A stretch of DNA of 64,000 bases. Origin: Maratus speciosus (taxonomy: Eukaryota; Arthropoda; Arachnida; Araneae; Salticidae). The position numbers and the translations under genes were made by a program. The first letter of the stretch is position 1. Each line of letters begins with the position of its first letter. Positions 11,629 through 23,062 of this stretch are shown here, piece by piece. The stretch is taken from contig OZ010799.1 in assembly GCA_963932465.1 (NCBI GenBank), positions 277,361,164-277,425,163 on the forward strand. The letters run 5' to 3'. Below the pieces are notes generated by a model. The model did not search any database, was not told where the DNA came from, and saw only the letters and a list, made by a program, of their open reading frames with translations.

Positions 11629-13615
11629 TAATGCCTGAAATAACTTTTTAAAATTTTTACAAACACTTTACCAGACACTGGTTCACTTTGTGTCAGTTAT
11701 TGTTTTTTTCAAAATTATTGTTTCGACAGTTATTGGAGTTATTAACCATTTTATTAAACTAGGGGGCTCGGCCCCCTACGAGCTACTCTCGCCAACCCCC
11801 GTCCAGACACCGCAGACTCTAAATGCACGCTAATGTAATCGGCTTTAAAAAGATTTTGAAAGATTGAATTATAATTTAAAAAAACAGTGGCGATATCCAT
11901 ATAAACGGATTTCTATTCATTTCTCTTTGATTGGGGAAATTTTAACGCCAAATCCGCTGCGGTACTACTTGATTATCTCGTCGACTAATTTCGCCAAATT
12001 ATATAAATCGCCAAACCACTCGCCAAATTATACAAATTGATATATTTTTTATTTTAAATAACGAAAGAACAAATAAATTAGTACAACATTAATAAAAATA
12101 CAAATAAAACGTCGAAATAAAAATAACTTGATGACGTAGACACGTGTAACAACATTTCAAAATAAGCTAATATAAAAGGAATTAAGTAAACAGAATCTTT
12201 GTCTCCCGGTATTTTTTAACAAAGCGAAAAGAAAGTTCTTTTAAATGAGACATTTTAAATTAATCGTTTTTAATCTGACGTAATTTTGACCAAACTATTC
12301 TTTCTCTTTTTAATATTCACGTGAAAATACTTGTGTTAGAAATGAAATATTATTTGCGATTTCCTAACAAAAATAGTTGAAAAGTATCCTCTGAAAATAA
12401 AAAATAAATGTCTAGCGCAATTTCTAAATTTAAACCGTTTTGCAATATTATTTTGTGTTCATTTTATGTAATAACTGTAATGTGACGTAAATATGACGTA
12501 ATTTCTCCTATTTAAGACTTCTAACGCATGTTAATAAATTTATTATTTTACAAATTCCTTTCTCTCTTAAAATTCACGTGTAATTATAGTTTTTATGACG
12601 TAATTTTTAATAAGGTCCTGCTTTTTGTACATAACTAGGGGGCTCGGCCCCCTACGAGCTACGCTCCCCAACCCCCGCCCAGACACCGCAGACTCTAAAT
12701 GCACGCTAATTTGATCGGCTTTAAAAAGATTTCGAAAGATTGAATTATAATCTAAAAAGCAGTGGCGATCTCCCTATAAACGAATTTCTATTCATTTGTC
12801 TTTGATTGGGGAATTTTAACGCCAAATCCGCTGCGGTACTGCTTGATTATCTCGTCGACCAATTTCGCCAAATTATATAAATCGCCAAACCACTCGCCAA
12901 ATTATACAAATAGACATAATTTTTTATTTTAAATAACAATAGAACAAATAAATTCGTACAACATTAATAAAAATACAAATAAAACGTCGAATAAAAATAA
13001 CTTGATGACGTAGATACGTGTAACAACATTTCAAAATAAGCTAATATAAAAGGAATTAAGTAAACAGAGTCTTTGTCTCCTGGTATTTTTTAACAAAGCG
13101 AAAAGAAAGTTCTTTTAAATGAGACATTTTAAATTAATCGTTTTTAATCTAACGTAATTTTTACCAAGCTATTTTTTTCTCTTTTAAATATTCACGTGAA
13201 GATACTTTTGTTAGAAATGAAATATTATTTGCGCTTTCCTAACAAAAATAGTTGAAAAGATCCTCTCAAAATATTAAATAAATGTCTAGCGCAATTTCTA
13301 AATTTAAAATTTTTTGCAATATTATTTTGTGTTCATTTTATGTAATAACTATAATTGTGACGTAAATATGACGTAATTTCTCCTACGACTTCTAACGCAT
13401 GTTAATGAGCTTATTATTTTACAATATCCTTTCTCTTTTAAAATTCACGTGTGTACTTTTTATGACATAATTTTTAATAAATTCCTGCTTTTTATACGTA
13501 ATTATTTAATTTTAATTTGAAAGTTTTTTTCCTGTTTATAATAGTCACGTGTAAATAAATTTTTAATTTGAAGCAAATATTATTGCTTGCGCTTTTTATA
13601 CAGTTGGCAACAGTT

Positions 13616-13739
13616 AGGTAGATTTCGTAAGAAATACTACCTATTGCAGTCGTTACCATGGTGCGACTTTTGAAAAATTCCTTCATAACTTTTCATTATA
13701 GGACCCGAGGAACCCAAAACCACCACCACCTAAAAAGTT

Positions 13740-13775
<36 letters not shown>

Positions 13776-15970
13776 CTAAATTTTGTCCGCACGATAAAAG
13801 TCGCAATTATGCACGAATCATCTTCAAACTCGCCAACAACTTTGAGATGTCTAATATCTCGGCGGGGATTGAAAATGGGCGAAATCGGCCCAAGAGGGTG
13901 GAAATGGGGAGGGTTCAAAATTTGGAATACTGTCTTAACATGATTCTGATAAAACCAGCTCTTACACAACAATGGCAGGAAAAAAATAAAAGTTTTTCGT
14001 TATAGCAGTTGCCAACAATTAAAAAAATAAAAATAAAATTCTCACCACAACAATTACTTTTCTTTTGCAAAATTTTCACGTGTAAAATTAAATAGTTTGA
14101 CAAATTGAAAACAAATTGAATATTACGTCATAAGTTTCCTAGAGCAAGATTTCAGCATGAAAACTCAAAATAAATAGTTTGACGAATTAAAAAAATATGC
14201 ATATTGCGTCATATTGGAAATATAATGGACCTCAGCAGGTGAATATGTAACGCCATGTAAGTTTGAAGAAACGTATTAAAACATGATAAAAACCCGACTA
14301 TGGAAATATTAACATATTTTAACACTTTAAGGTTCTCTGAATTTTTTGTAGCCATTTTTTAAACCTACTAGGGGGCTCGGCCCCCTACGAGCTACGCTCG
14401 CCAACCCCCGTCCAGGCACCGCAGGCTCTAAATGCACGCTAATTTGATCGGCTTTAAAAATATTTCGAAAGATTGAATTATAATTTAAAAAACAGTGGCG
14501 ATCTCCCTATAAACGAATTTCTATTCATTTCTCTTTGATTGGGGAATTTTAACGCCAAATCCGCTGCGGTACTACTTGATTATCCCGTCGACCAATTTCG
14601 CCAAATTATATAAATCGCCAAACCACTGGCCAAATTATACAAATTAACATAATTTTTATTTTAAATAACGAAAGAACAAATAAATTCGTACAACATTAAT
14701 AAAAATACAAATAAAACGTCGAAATAAAAATAACTTGATGGCGTAGACACGTGTAACAACATTTCAAAATCAGCTAATACTATAAAAGGAATTAAGTAAA
14801 CAGAGTCTTTGTCTCCTGGTATTTTTTAACAAAGCGAAAAGAAAGTTCTTTTAAATGAGACATTTTAAATTAATCGTTTTTAATCTGACGTAATTTTTAC
14901 CAAGCTATTCTTTCTCTTTTAAATAATCGCGTGAAAGTACTTTTGTTAGCAATGAAATATTATTTGCGCTTTCCTAAAAAAATAGTTGAAAATATTTTCT
15001 CAAAATATTAAATAAATGTCTAGCGCAATTTCTAAATTTAAACTTTTTTGCAATATTATTTTGTGTTCATTTTATGTAATAACTATAATGTGACGTAAAT
15101 ATGACGTAATTTCTCCTAAGACTTCTAACGCATTTAATGAATTTATTATTTTACAATATCCTTTCTCTTTTAAAATTCACGTGTATACTTTTTATGACTT
15201 AATTTTTAATAAGTTCCTGCTTTTTATACATAATTATTTAATTCTAATTTGAAAGTTTTTTTCCTGTTCATAATAGTCACGTGTAAATAAATTTTTAATT
15301 TGAAGCAAACATTATTGCTTGCGCTTTTTATGCAGTTGGCAACAGTTTAAATTAGTACAATTTTCTGAAATCTGTTAAAAATATCTCTAGAAATGCTGAA
15401 AATTTGAATTTAAAATAGAAATAAAACTTGAAAAAATGAGTCAAAATAAAAAAATTAATGCAATCTGCACTCCGGCAAATTCTAACGCATAAAATGATCT
15501 AAAAATGATTACACTGCCATGTATAGTTTTTGCTGCTATAAAACTTTTTTAGTGGAACGATTTTGTCCAACTTTAGCATTAAATATCTCTTAAAATAATT
15601 CTTCGATTTGAAAACTGTCTGCATCAGCGTGTTTATCAAACATTTCTGTATAAAACCACTGATTTTCATATTTTTGTATGCATTATTTTTCTCAATATTA
15701 ACGAAGAAAGACCTCCCGACACAAAAAATTCAAAACCGGCGGCGGTGGTGACAGCGGTAGTTACTTTTTTTTAGAATAGAGAGATTCCACATATATGTGT
15801 GTGTGTATTCGTGTATATTACAATTTTCACAAAAAGTTTAGCTCCCTACAGCTCGCTCTTTGTGAAGAAACTGGGTTTTATCTCTAATCTTAATTTAAGT
15901 TTTGTTGGAGAATTTAGTACTTAACATCGAAATCTACCTCCGCCTGTAGGCCCGAGCCGGCAGGGATTTT
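13616..15970 (+). repeat. Repeat R, copy A, nested in H2
   Basis: It begins AGGTAGATTTCGTAAGAAAT, which folds with ACTACCT into a hairpin, and ends GAGCCGGCAGGGA plus T-run. The parts are 13616-14367 and 15785-15970 (about 938 bp), the middle being H3. It splits H2 at GGCAACAGTT/TAAATTAG. It contains a (TA)n microsatellite near 13740. A 115-codon frame at 13658-14005 is open but not kept in the other copies, so I do not call a gene. Confidence 0.8.
14368..15784 (-). mobile_element. Helitron H3, complete 1417 bp, nested in R
   Basis: This is the cleanest member: CTAG-hairpin at 14368, TCTCTC end at 15784, flanked by A14367 and T15785. Joining the flanks gives AAACCTATTCCA, the sequence seen uninterrupted in copy B of R. 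It has a short CGG tract and no frame for a Rep/helicase. Confidence 0.92.
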
Positions 15971-16482
15971 TTTAAATTAGTACAATTTTCTGAAATCTGT
16001 AAAAATCTCTAGAAATGCTGAAAATTTGAATTTAAAATAGAAATAAAACCTGAAAAAATGAGTCAAAATAAAAAAATTAATGCAATCTGCACTCCGGCAA
16101 ATTCTAACGCATAAAATGATCTAAAAATGATTACACTGCCATGTATAGTTTTTGCTGCTATAAAACTTTTTTAGTGGAACGATTTTGTCCAACTTTAGCA
16201 TTAAATATTTCTTAAAATAATTCTTCGATTTGAAAACTGTCTGCATCAGCATGTTTATCAAACATTTCTGTATAAAACCACCGATTTTCATATTTTTGTA
16301 TGCATTATTTTTCTTAATATTAACGAAGAAAGACCTCCGGTCACAAAAAATTCAAAACCGGCGGCGGTGGTGACAGCGGTAGTTACTTTTTTTTAGAATA
16401 GAGAGATTATTTAATTCTAATTTCAAATTTTTTTTTCTTTATAATAGTCACGTGTAAATAAATTTTTAATTTATTACACGTA

Positions 16483-16518
<36 letters not shown>

Positions 16519-16996
16519 CAAACATTATTGTTTCCGCTGTTTATACAGTTGGCAACAGTTTAAATTAATATCACTTTCTGAAATCTGTAAAAAATATCTC
16601 TAGAAATGCTGAAAATTTGAATTTAAAATAGAAATAAAACCTCGAAAAATTAGCCAAATAAAAAAAGAAATACAATCTGCACACCGGGAACTTCAAACGT
16701 ATAAAATGATCTAAAAATGATTAAATTCCCATGAATAGTTTTTGCTCCTATAAAACTTTTTTAGTGGAACGATTTTGTCCAACTTTAGCATTAAATATCT
16801 CTTAAAATAATTCTTCGATTTGAAAACTGTCTACCTCAGCGTGTTTATCAAACATTTCTGTATAATACTACCGATTTTCATATTTTTATATGCATTATTT
16901 TTCTTAATATTAACGAAGAAAGACCTCCGGTCAGAAAAAATTCAAAACCGGCAGCGGCGGCGGCGGCGGTGACAGCGGTAGTTATTTTTTTTAGAA

Positions 16997-19063
16997 CTAG
17001 GGGGCTCGGCCCCCTACGAGCTACGCTCGCCAACCCCCGTCCAGACACCGCAGACTCTAAATACACGCTAATGTGATCGGCTTTAAAAAGATTTCGAAAG
17101 ACTGAATTATAATTTAAAAATCAGTGGCGATCTCCCTATAAACGGATTTCTATTCATTTCTCTTTGATTGGGGAAATTTGAACGCCAAATCCGCTGCGGT
17201 ACTACTTGATTATCCCGTCGACTAATTTCGCCAAATTATATAAATCGCCAAACCACTCGCCAAATTATACAAATTGACATAATTTTTATTTTAAATAACG
17301 AAAGAACAAATAAATTAGTACAACATTAATAAAAATACAAATAAAACGTCGAAATAAAAATAACTTGATGACGTAGACACGCGTAACAACATTTCAAAAT
17401 AAGCTAATATAAAAGGAATTACGTAAACAGAATCTTTGTCTCCCGGTATTTTTTAACAAAGCGAAAAGAAAGTTCTTTCAAATGAGACATTTTAAATTAA
17501 TCGTTTTTAATCTGACGTAATTTTGACCAAACTATTCTTTCTCGTTTTAATATTCACGTGAAAATACTTGTGTTAGAAATAAAATATTGTTTGCGCTTTC
17601 CTAAGAAAACAAGTAATATAAAAATTTTGTTTTTAAAGTCAATTCCTACGTAGGCCATCAAAGAAAAATTTAATATAATCCCTTAAGCTAATATTAGTTT
17701 TTGTTGCATTAAAATATCTCAATTTGTTGATTTTCTATAAGCAAGTAGGTTTACCATGGAACTCTATGGGAATTTGACGAAATATTAGAGCTATCGCCAA
17801 GTTAGCATCACTTTTGGCGACTCATTTTGGCCATTTCCTTTTTGAAATTTGGCGATATATCGCCAAGTTGGCGAGAAACTTGGCGGTATTTGGCGACAGA
17901 ACAGGGTCTCCCCTATGGTAACCCCTTATTGAAAATACTTTCATTGAACTTCAATAACCAATGACCGCCATTTTGTTTCCCATGCAAAACTAAAATTAAT
18001 TAATTAATAATTAATTAATTAATTAATATTTGAAAAAACTGTATTAACATCAATTGTCATACAGTACAAGTTTAAAAAAATTTATTTCAACTTGATAGGA
18101 TGAATAATGAGTATTTTATTAACGATTGAAAAATTGAACAAGATAAATATATAAATATATAAATAAATAAATATAGGGATAGTGTGAGCTAATAGTAGGG
18201 ATTGAAATAGTTGAAAAGTATCCTCTCAAAATATCAAATAAATGTCTACCGCAATTTGTAAATTTAAACCGTTTTGCAATATTATTTTGTGTTCATTTTA
18301 TGTAATAACTGTAATGTGACGTAATTTCTCCTATTTAAGACTTCTAACGCATGTTAATAAATTTATTATTTTACAAATTCCTGTCTCTCACGTGACCTAA
18401 CCTAAACCTGACTCTCACCTAAAATTCACGTGTAATTATAGTTTTTATGACGTAATTTTTAATAAGTTCCTGCTTTTTGTACATAATTATTTAATTCTAA
18501 TTCCAAATGTTTTTTTTCTGTTTATAATAGTCACGTGTAAATAAATTTTTAATTTATTACACGTATAAATATTTTTTTTTTTTTAAGCAAACATTATTGT
18601 TTCCGCTGTTTATACATTTGGCAACAGTTTAAATTAATATCACTTTCTAAAATCTGTAAAAAATATCTCTCGAAATGTTGAAAATTTGAATTTAAAATAG
18701 ATATAAAACCTCGAAAAATGAGTCAAATTAAAAAAATAAATCAATTCTGCACACCGGGAAATTATAACGTATAAAATGAACTAAAAAATATTAAATTCCG
18801 ATGTATAGTTTTTGCTACTATAAAACTTTTTTAGTGGAACGATTTTGTCCAACTTTAGCATTAAATATCTCTTAAAATAATTCTTCGATTTGAAAACTGT
18901 CTGCATCAGCGTGTTTATCAAACATTTCTGTATAACACTACCGATTTTCATATTTTTGTATGCATTATTTTTCTTAATATTAAAGAAGAAATACCTCCGG
19001 TCACAAAAAATTCAAAACCGGCGGCGGTGACAGCGGTAGTTACTTTTTTTTAGAATAGAGAGA
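16997..19063 (-). mobile_element. Helitron H4, inserted in the end of H1
   Basis: CTAG-hairpin at 16997 and TCTCTC end at 19063. It lies between A16996 and T19064; joining gives TTAGAATAGAGAGA, the H1 terminus, so H4 entered 8 bp from the end of H1. H4 carries a foreign ~600 bp segment (17605-18206). Confidence 0.9.
17605..18206. repeat. Unassigned ~600 bp insertion inside H4
   Basis: Other family members read CTTTCCTAACAAAAATAGTT without a break; here about 600 bp separate the halves. The insert has repeated GGCGA/TCGCCAA phrases at 17790-17900 (for example GGCGATATATCGCC) and an ATTA simple repeat at 17997-18031. No ends or target duplication recognised. Confidence 0.55.
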
Positions 19064-19237
19064 TAGAGAGAAAGTATCTATTTTTAATAACGCAATGCAA
19101 AATTCTGTCAAGAATAATTTTTTAATGTATCTCTATTATCCCTTTAAACAAAAAGATAAATATAAAATTGATTTAAATTTTTTTAATAGTGATTTTAAGA
19201 AGGAAGAATCCTTAAAGGAGTTTCACCCTGTCAGTAG

Positions 19238-20262
19238 GTAAGGCTGTTAGTCAGTGAGATTCATATTCCCCTTTATATTGTTAAGCCTATGGGAATGGAT
19301 TCCATTCCTGTTTTCAAAATATTTCTTCAGGAAATTAGTGTTTTTAACTTCTTTTTTTCTGTGTATTTCGTCTTAAAGAATGCCTCTTTTTTCCATTCAC
19401 AGTGCTATAGCATTGTGAATGGATAATACCTAAGCAAAAAAGCAGCACAAAAGACGCCCGTCTGACATTGGTCTTAGTTGTCAAAATAGTTTTGAAATAT
19501 CTGCTTAATTTACAATTTTATGTATTAATATCTTAGCGACACTAAGTAAGATTTTAATTCTTCCAATAAAATTTATATATAAGGTGAGTACAAATGATGA
19601 ATCCGATTTAAAAAATCATATTTTCGAAACTACTTCACATATTCAATATGCGATACATGAATTTAAAGAGAAATATACCAGTTTTTTTCAGTTACAAATG
19701 TTCGATGTGTGACCCTCATGTTACACGGCATACATCCAATCTGTAATCCAGTTCGTTCCAAACATTTTGTAGCATTACTCTGTCAATGGTTCTGAATGCT
19801 GCACAAATGCGTTCTTTAAGTGCTGACATGTACCACCAATGTCGAAAACACTGTCATAACTTAAAGAACGCATTTGTGCAGCATTCAGAACCATTGATAG
19901 AGTGATGCTACAAAATGTTTGGAACGAACTGGATTACAGATTGGACGTATGCCATCATGTCACACATCGAACATTTGTAACTGAAAAAAAAGCTTGGTAT
20001 ATTTCTCTTTAAAATCATGTATCACTTATTTTAATATGTGCAGTAGTTTCGAAAATATGCGATGTTTTTAAATCGGGTCCACTATTTGTCCTCCCCCTAT
20101 ATTTTAGAAATATTTTAACATGAAAAAGAGGCATCCTTTAAAAAGAGTACACAGAAAAAAAGAAGTTAAAAATATTATTTTCATGAGGAGATATTTAAAA
20201 AATACAAGTGCATTTCACTGTCATAGGCGACGCGAATATGAGGTATCATTGACCAGTCTTAA
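19238..20262. mobile_element. TTAA-type foldback T
   Basis: The left end GTAAGGCTGTTAGTCAGTGA has a diverged inverted partner ending ATTGACCAGTCTTAA at 20262. Inner arms match better: TTTTTAACTTCTTTTTTTCT on the left is mirrored at about 20150-20175. It is split by a mariner foldback at 19583-20098, and its right TTAA is also the left border of element P. Confidence 0.6.
19583..20098. mobile_element. Foldback built of two mariner-type 3' ends
   Basis: Both arms carry the same transposase C-terminus in opposite directions. On the plus strand (19863-19990) it reads KERICAAFRTIDRVMLQNVW then NELDYRLDVCHHVTHRTF; the minus arm (19850-19730) reads the same segment. The arms are about 240 bp with a ~40 bp spacer near 19840. 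The ends are AGGTGAGTACAAAT and the inverse GGGGGAGGACAAAT, next to TA. Confidence 0.75.
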
Positions 20263-21950
20263 GGCACCGCTTCACTGAAAGTCCTCGATCGCGAAACCCC
20301 ATGTTAACCTATGGGAAAAATTAAAAGCGCTATAACTCATTATCTAATACAATTATTATAATACGGTTTTCCCCATGAGAAAGCAGACGTCAGATGCCGA
20401 TGATGAGCGTTTTTAAAAATTGTTTCCGCAAATTTTAAATATCTTTAAGAAGATGATTAAAATTTAAACAATTAATAATTTCAAAGTTTATGAGGATTTT
20501 TTTAAACACTAGGGGGCGCTGCCCCCTACGAGCTACGCTCGTCAACCCCCGTTCAGACACCGCAGACTCTAAAAGCACGCTAATTTGATCGGCTTAAAAA
20601 ATATTTCGGAAGATTGAATTATAAGTTTAAAAACAGTGGCGATCTCCCTATAAACGGGTTTCTATTCATTTCTCTTTGATTGGGGAATTTTAAAGCCAAA
20701 TCAGCGGCTGTTAAATGATACAATGGCTGTTTCCGTCTTTGATTAAATAAAATCAGTTGACATTTCAAAATAAGCTAATATAAAATGAATTAAATAAACA
20801 GAGTCTTTGCCTCCCGGTATTTTTTAGCAAAGCGAAAAGAAAGTTTTTTTTTTTTTTAATGACACTTTAAACGTATCGTTTTTAATCTGACGTAACTTTC
20901 ACTAAACCTTTCTTTCTTCTTTTACTATTCACGTGAAAATGATTTTGTTAGAAATGAAATATTATTTGCGCTATCATAATAAAAATAGTTGAAAATATCA
21001 TCTTTAAATATTATATAAATGTCTCGCGCAATTTTTAAATTTAAACAGTTTTGCAATATTATTTTTTGTTCATTTTACGTAATGTGTAAGGTGACGTAAA
21101 TGTGACGTAATTTCTCCTATTTAAGACTTCTAACGCATGTTAACGAATTTATTATTTTACAACATTCTTTCACTTTTAAAATTCACGTGTAATATGGTTT
21201 TTATGATAATTTTCAGTGAGTTCCTGCTTTTTATATTTTCTTGTTTATAATAGTCACGTGTAAAATAAATTTTTAATTTGAAGCAAACATTATTGCTTGC
21301 GCTGTTTATACTGTTGGCAACAGATTAAATTAGTACAATTTTCTAAAATAAGTACAAAATATCTCTCGAAATGCTAAAAATGTGAATTTAAAATAGAAAT
21401 AAAACCTCAAAAGATGAGTCAAATTAATAAACTGAGTGCAGTCTGCACACCGGAAAATTCTGACGCATAAAATGATCTAAAAATTATTAAATTCCGATGT
21501 ACAGTTTTTGCTCCTATAAAACTTTTTTAATGGAACGATTTTGTCCAAATTTAGCATTAAATATCTCTTTGAATATTTCTTCGATTTGAAAACTGTCTGC
21601 ATCAGCGTGTTTATCAAACATTTCTCTATAATTCCACCGATTTTCATATTTTTGTATGCAATATTTTGCTTAATATTAACGAAGAAAGACCTCCGGTCAC
21701 AAAAAATTCAAAACCGGCGGCGGCGGCGGCGGCGGCGGCGGTGACAGCGGTAGTTACTTTTTTTTAGAATAGAGAGACTTAAAACTCAAGGAGTCAATTT
21801 TTAAAAACTCACATCGTCAGCATATGGCGTCCATTTTCTGATGGTGAAAACTGTATTTTAATGATTACATTAGGTAATGAGTAATCGGACTTTTAAGCTT
21901 TCCCGTAGGGATTTCACGATCGGGGACTTTCAGTGAAGAAGGAGCCTTAA
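20259..21950. mobile_element. TTAA MITE P, palindromic, carrying Helitron H5
   Basis: The end TTAAGGCACCGCTTCACTGA has an inverted partner TCAGTGAAGAAGGAGCCTTAA at 21930-21950 (near match). Arms continue inward to GTTTTTAAAAATTG (20419) and its mirror AATTTTTAAAAAC (21796). Without H5 it is about 420 bp. Confidence 0.75.
20509..21777 (-). mobile_element. Helitron H5, 1269 bp
   Basis: Same ends as H1-H4 (CTAG plus hairpin GGGGGCAGCGCCCCC; TCTCTC terminus). It is diverged and shorter, missing about 170 bp in its left third. The CGG tract near 21717-21741 is the longest of the family. Left flank A, right flank C rather than T. Confidence 0.88.
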
Positions 21951-23062
21951 GGCTACACAGTACCCTTTTTCAAAAAAAAATTTGGAGGCAGTTACATTAA
22001 AAATAATTACCGTATATACTCGCGTATAAGTCGAGGAATTTCTGACAATTTTCGGTAAGCAAATTTGGGGAGTCGACTTATACGCGAGTCAGTTAAAAAA
22101 GAAAAACCAAAAACTTCAAATACTGAAAATTAAGGCTTTTTATGTGTATGAATAAAAAAATAATACATAAAATATACAAATAACAATAATTTATCATTTA
22201 AAAAAATTTCAATGATTTGTTTTTGTTTACTTACTACCTTTTCCCATTGGCAAGTGAAATCTTTGATTTGATTTTGTGCAAAATTGAAGTAAAAAGTTAG
22301 GGGGTCGACTTATACGCGGGTTTTTGATTTTTTCCAGAATTTGCATTCGAAATTTAGGGGGTCGACTTATACGCGAGTATATACGGTAATGACTTTGTTT
22401 GTGATTATAAAATTAAACTGATTCTGGTAAAAAAAAAAAAAAAAAAATCATTTTAACAATCACCGCTTTTTTTTTTATAAAAAAAATTTTGAAAAATTTG
22501 AAGTTTTTAAAAAAATTTATAACATTTTTAATTTTTAATATTTTTTAATTATTTTAAGTGATTTATATTCACTGAATTATTGGGAACAAAAGTTAGTATG
22601 GAATTAAAGATGTAACTTTTATTTAAAGTTTTATTTATTTTTGTAGCGCGACACCTGAAAAAAACACAAAAATTTTGGAAATATTAACTTTGTCATTAAA
22701 AAAAAAAAAAAAAAAAAATAGCTATAACCCTCAGACCTAAATCCATACTAACTATTGTAGTGCATATACATGTAAGTGTCTGCAAAAAATTTCAAGACTC
22801 TATCTGCAACAGAAAAAAAAAGTCTTAGGGATTAGCAAACACTAACATCAACAAAAATAAGTCTGAGAAAATGCATTTAAAGTATGTAAAGGAACACTTA
22901 GAACATTCTGAGAACACTAAGAAAAGTTCAAATATCTTTAAAACTATTTGGATTTCAGATCTACAATTTAGAGTTATGATTCACAACCGTATGGACCACT
23001 GAAATATTCAATTAAAAAATATTCGATACTTTTGTCATTTTTAGGGTACTGTGTAGCCTTAA
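21947..23062. mobile_element. TTAA element Q, 1.1 kb
   Basis: TTAAGGCTACACAGTACCC (21947-21965) is matched perfectly by GGGTACTGTGTAGCCTTAA (23044-23062). The left TTAA coincides with the right border of P. Apart from a nested MITE at 22007-22390, the inside is low-complexity A/T-rich sequence without a gene. Confidence 0.85.
22007..22390. mobile_element. MITE with ACCGTATATACTCGCG ends
   Basis: TTACCGTATATACTCGCGTA and its inverse TACGCGAGTATATACGGTAA bound 384 bp. The box GTCGACTTATACGCG occurs three times on the plus strand (about 22075, 22305 and 22363), so the terminal motif is repeated inside. Family not assigned. Confidence 0.75.

Larger units (their letters stand above)
12635..16406 (-). 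mobile_element. Helitron H2, nested in H1
   Basis: CTAG-hairpin end at 12635 and TCTCTC end at 16406. It sits between A12634 and T16407; removing it restores TACATAA-TTATTTAATTC, the sequence H3 has intact. The net length, without repeat R, is 1417 bp (12635-13615 plus about 15971-16406), the same as H3. Confidence 0.9.
11759..19071 (-). mobile_element. Helitron H1 (outer), about 1.47 kb when insertions are removed
   Basis: Read on the minus strand it begins TCTCTCTATTCTAAAAAAAA and ends with hairpin GGGGGCCGAGCCCCC followed by TAG (together CTAG). Its parts are 11759-12634, 16407-16996 and 19064-19071. It is interrupted by H2 and by H4; the join across each is confirmed by uninterrupted family members. 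The left flank is A; the right flank is A rather than the expected T. No RepHel protein is coded. Confidence 0.85.
11640..19237. repeat. Repeat S, copy 2, split by the Helitron stack
   Basis: 11640-11758 matches 7085-7190 (CAGACACTGGTTCACTTTGT), and 19072-19237 matches the continuation at 7200-7345 and 8128-8150 (TTTTTAATGTATCT, then GAAGGAAGAATC and GTTTCACCCT). The 7.3 kb between is Helitron H1 with everything nested in it. Confidence 0.75.

Noticed and set aside
13658..14005. 115-codon frame as a gene
   Set aside because: It lies in repeat R, includes the (TA)n run, and the frame is broken in copy B.
18391..18418. Telomere-like CCTAACCTAA
   Set aside because: Only about two units, inside a small insertion in Helitron H4; no array.
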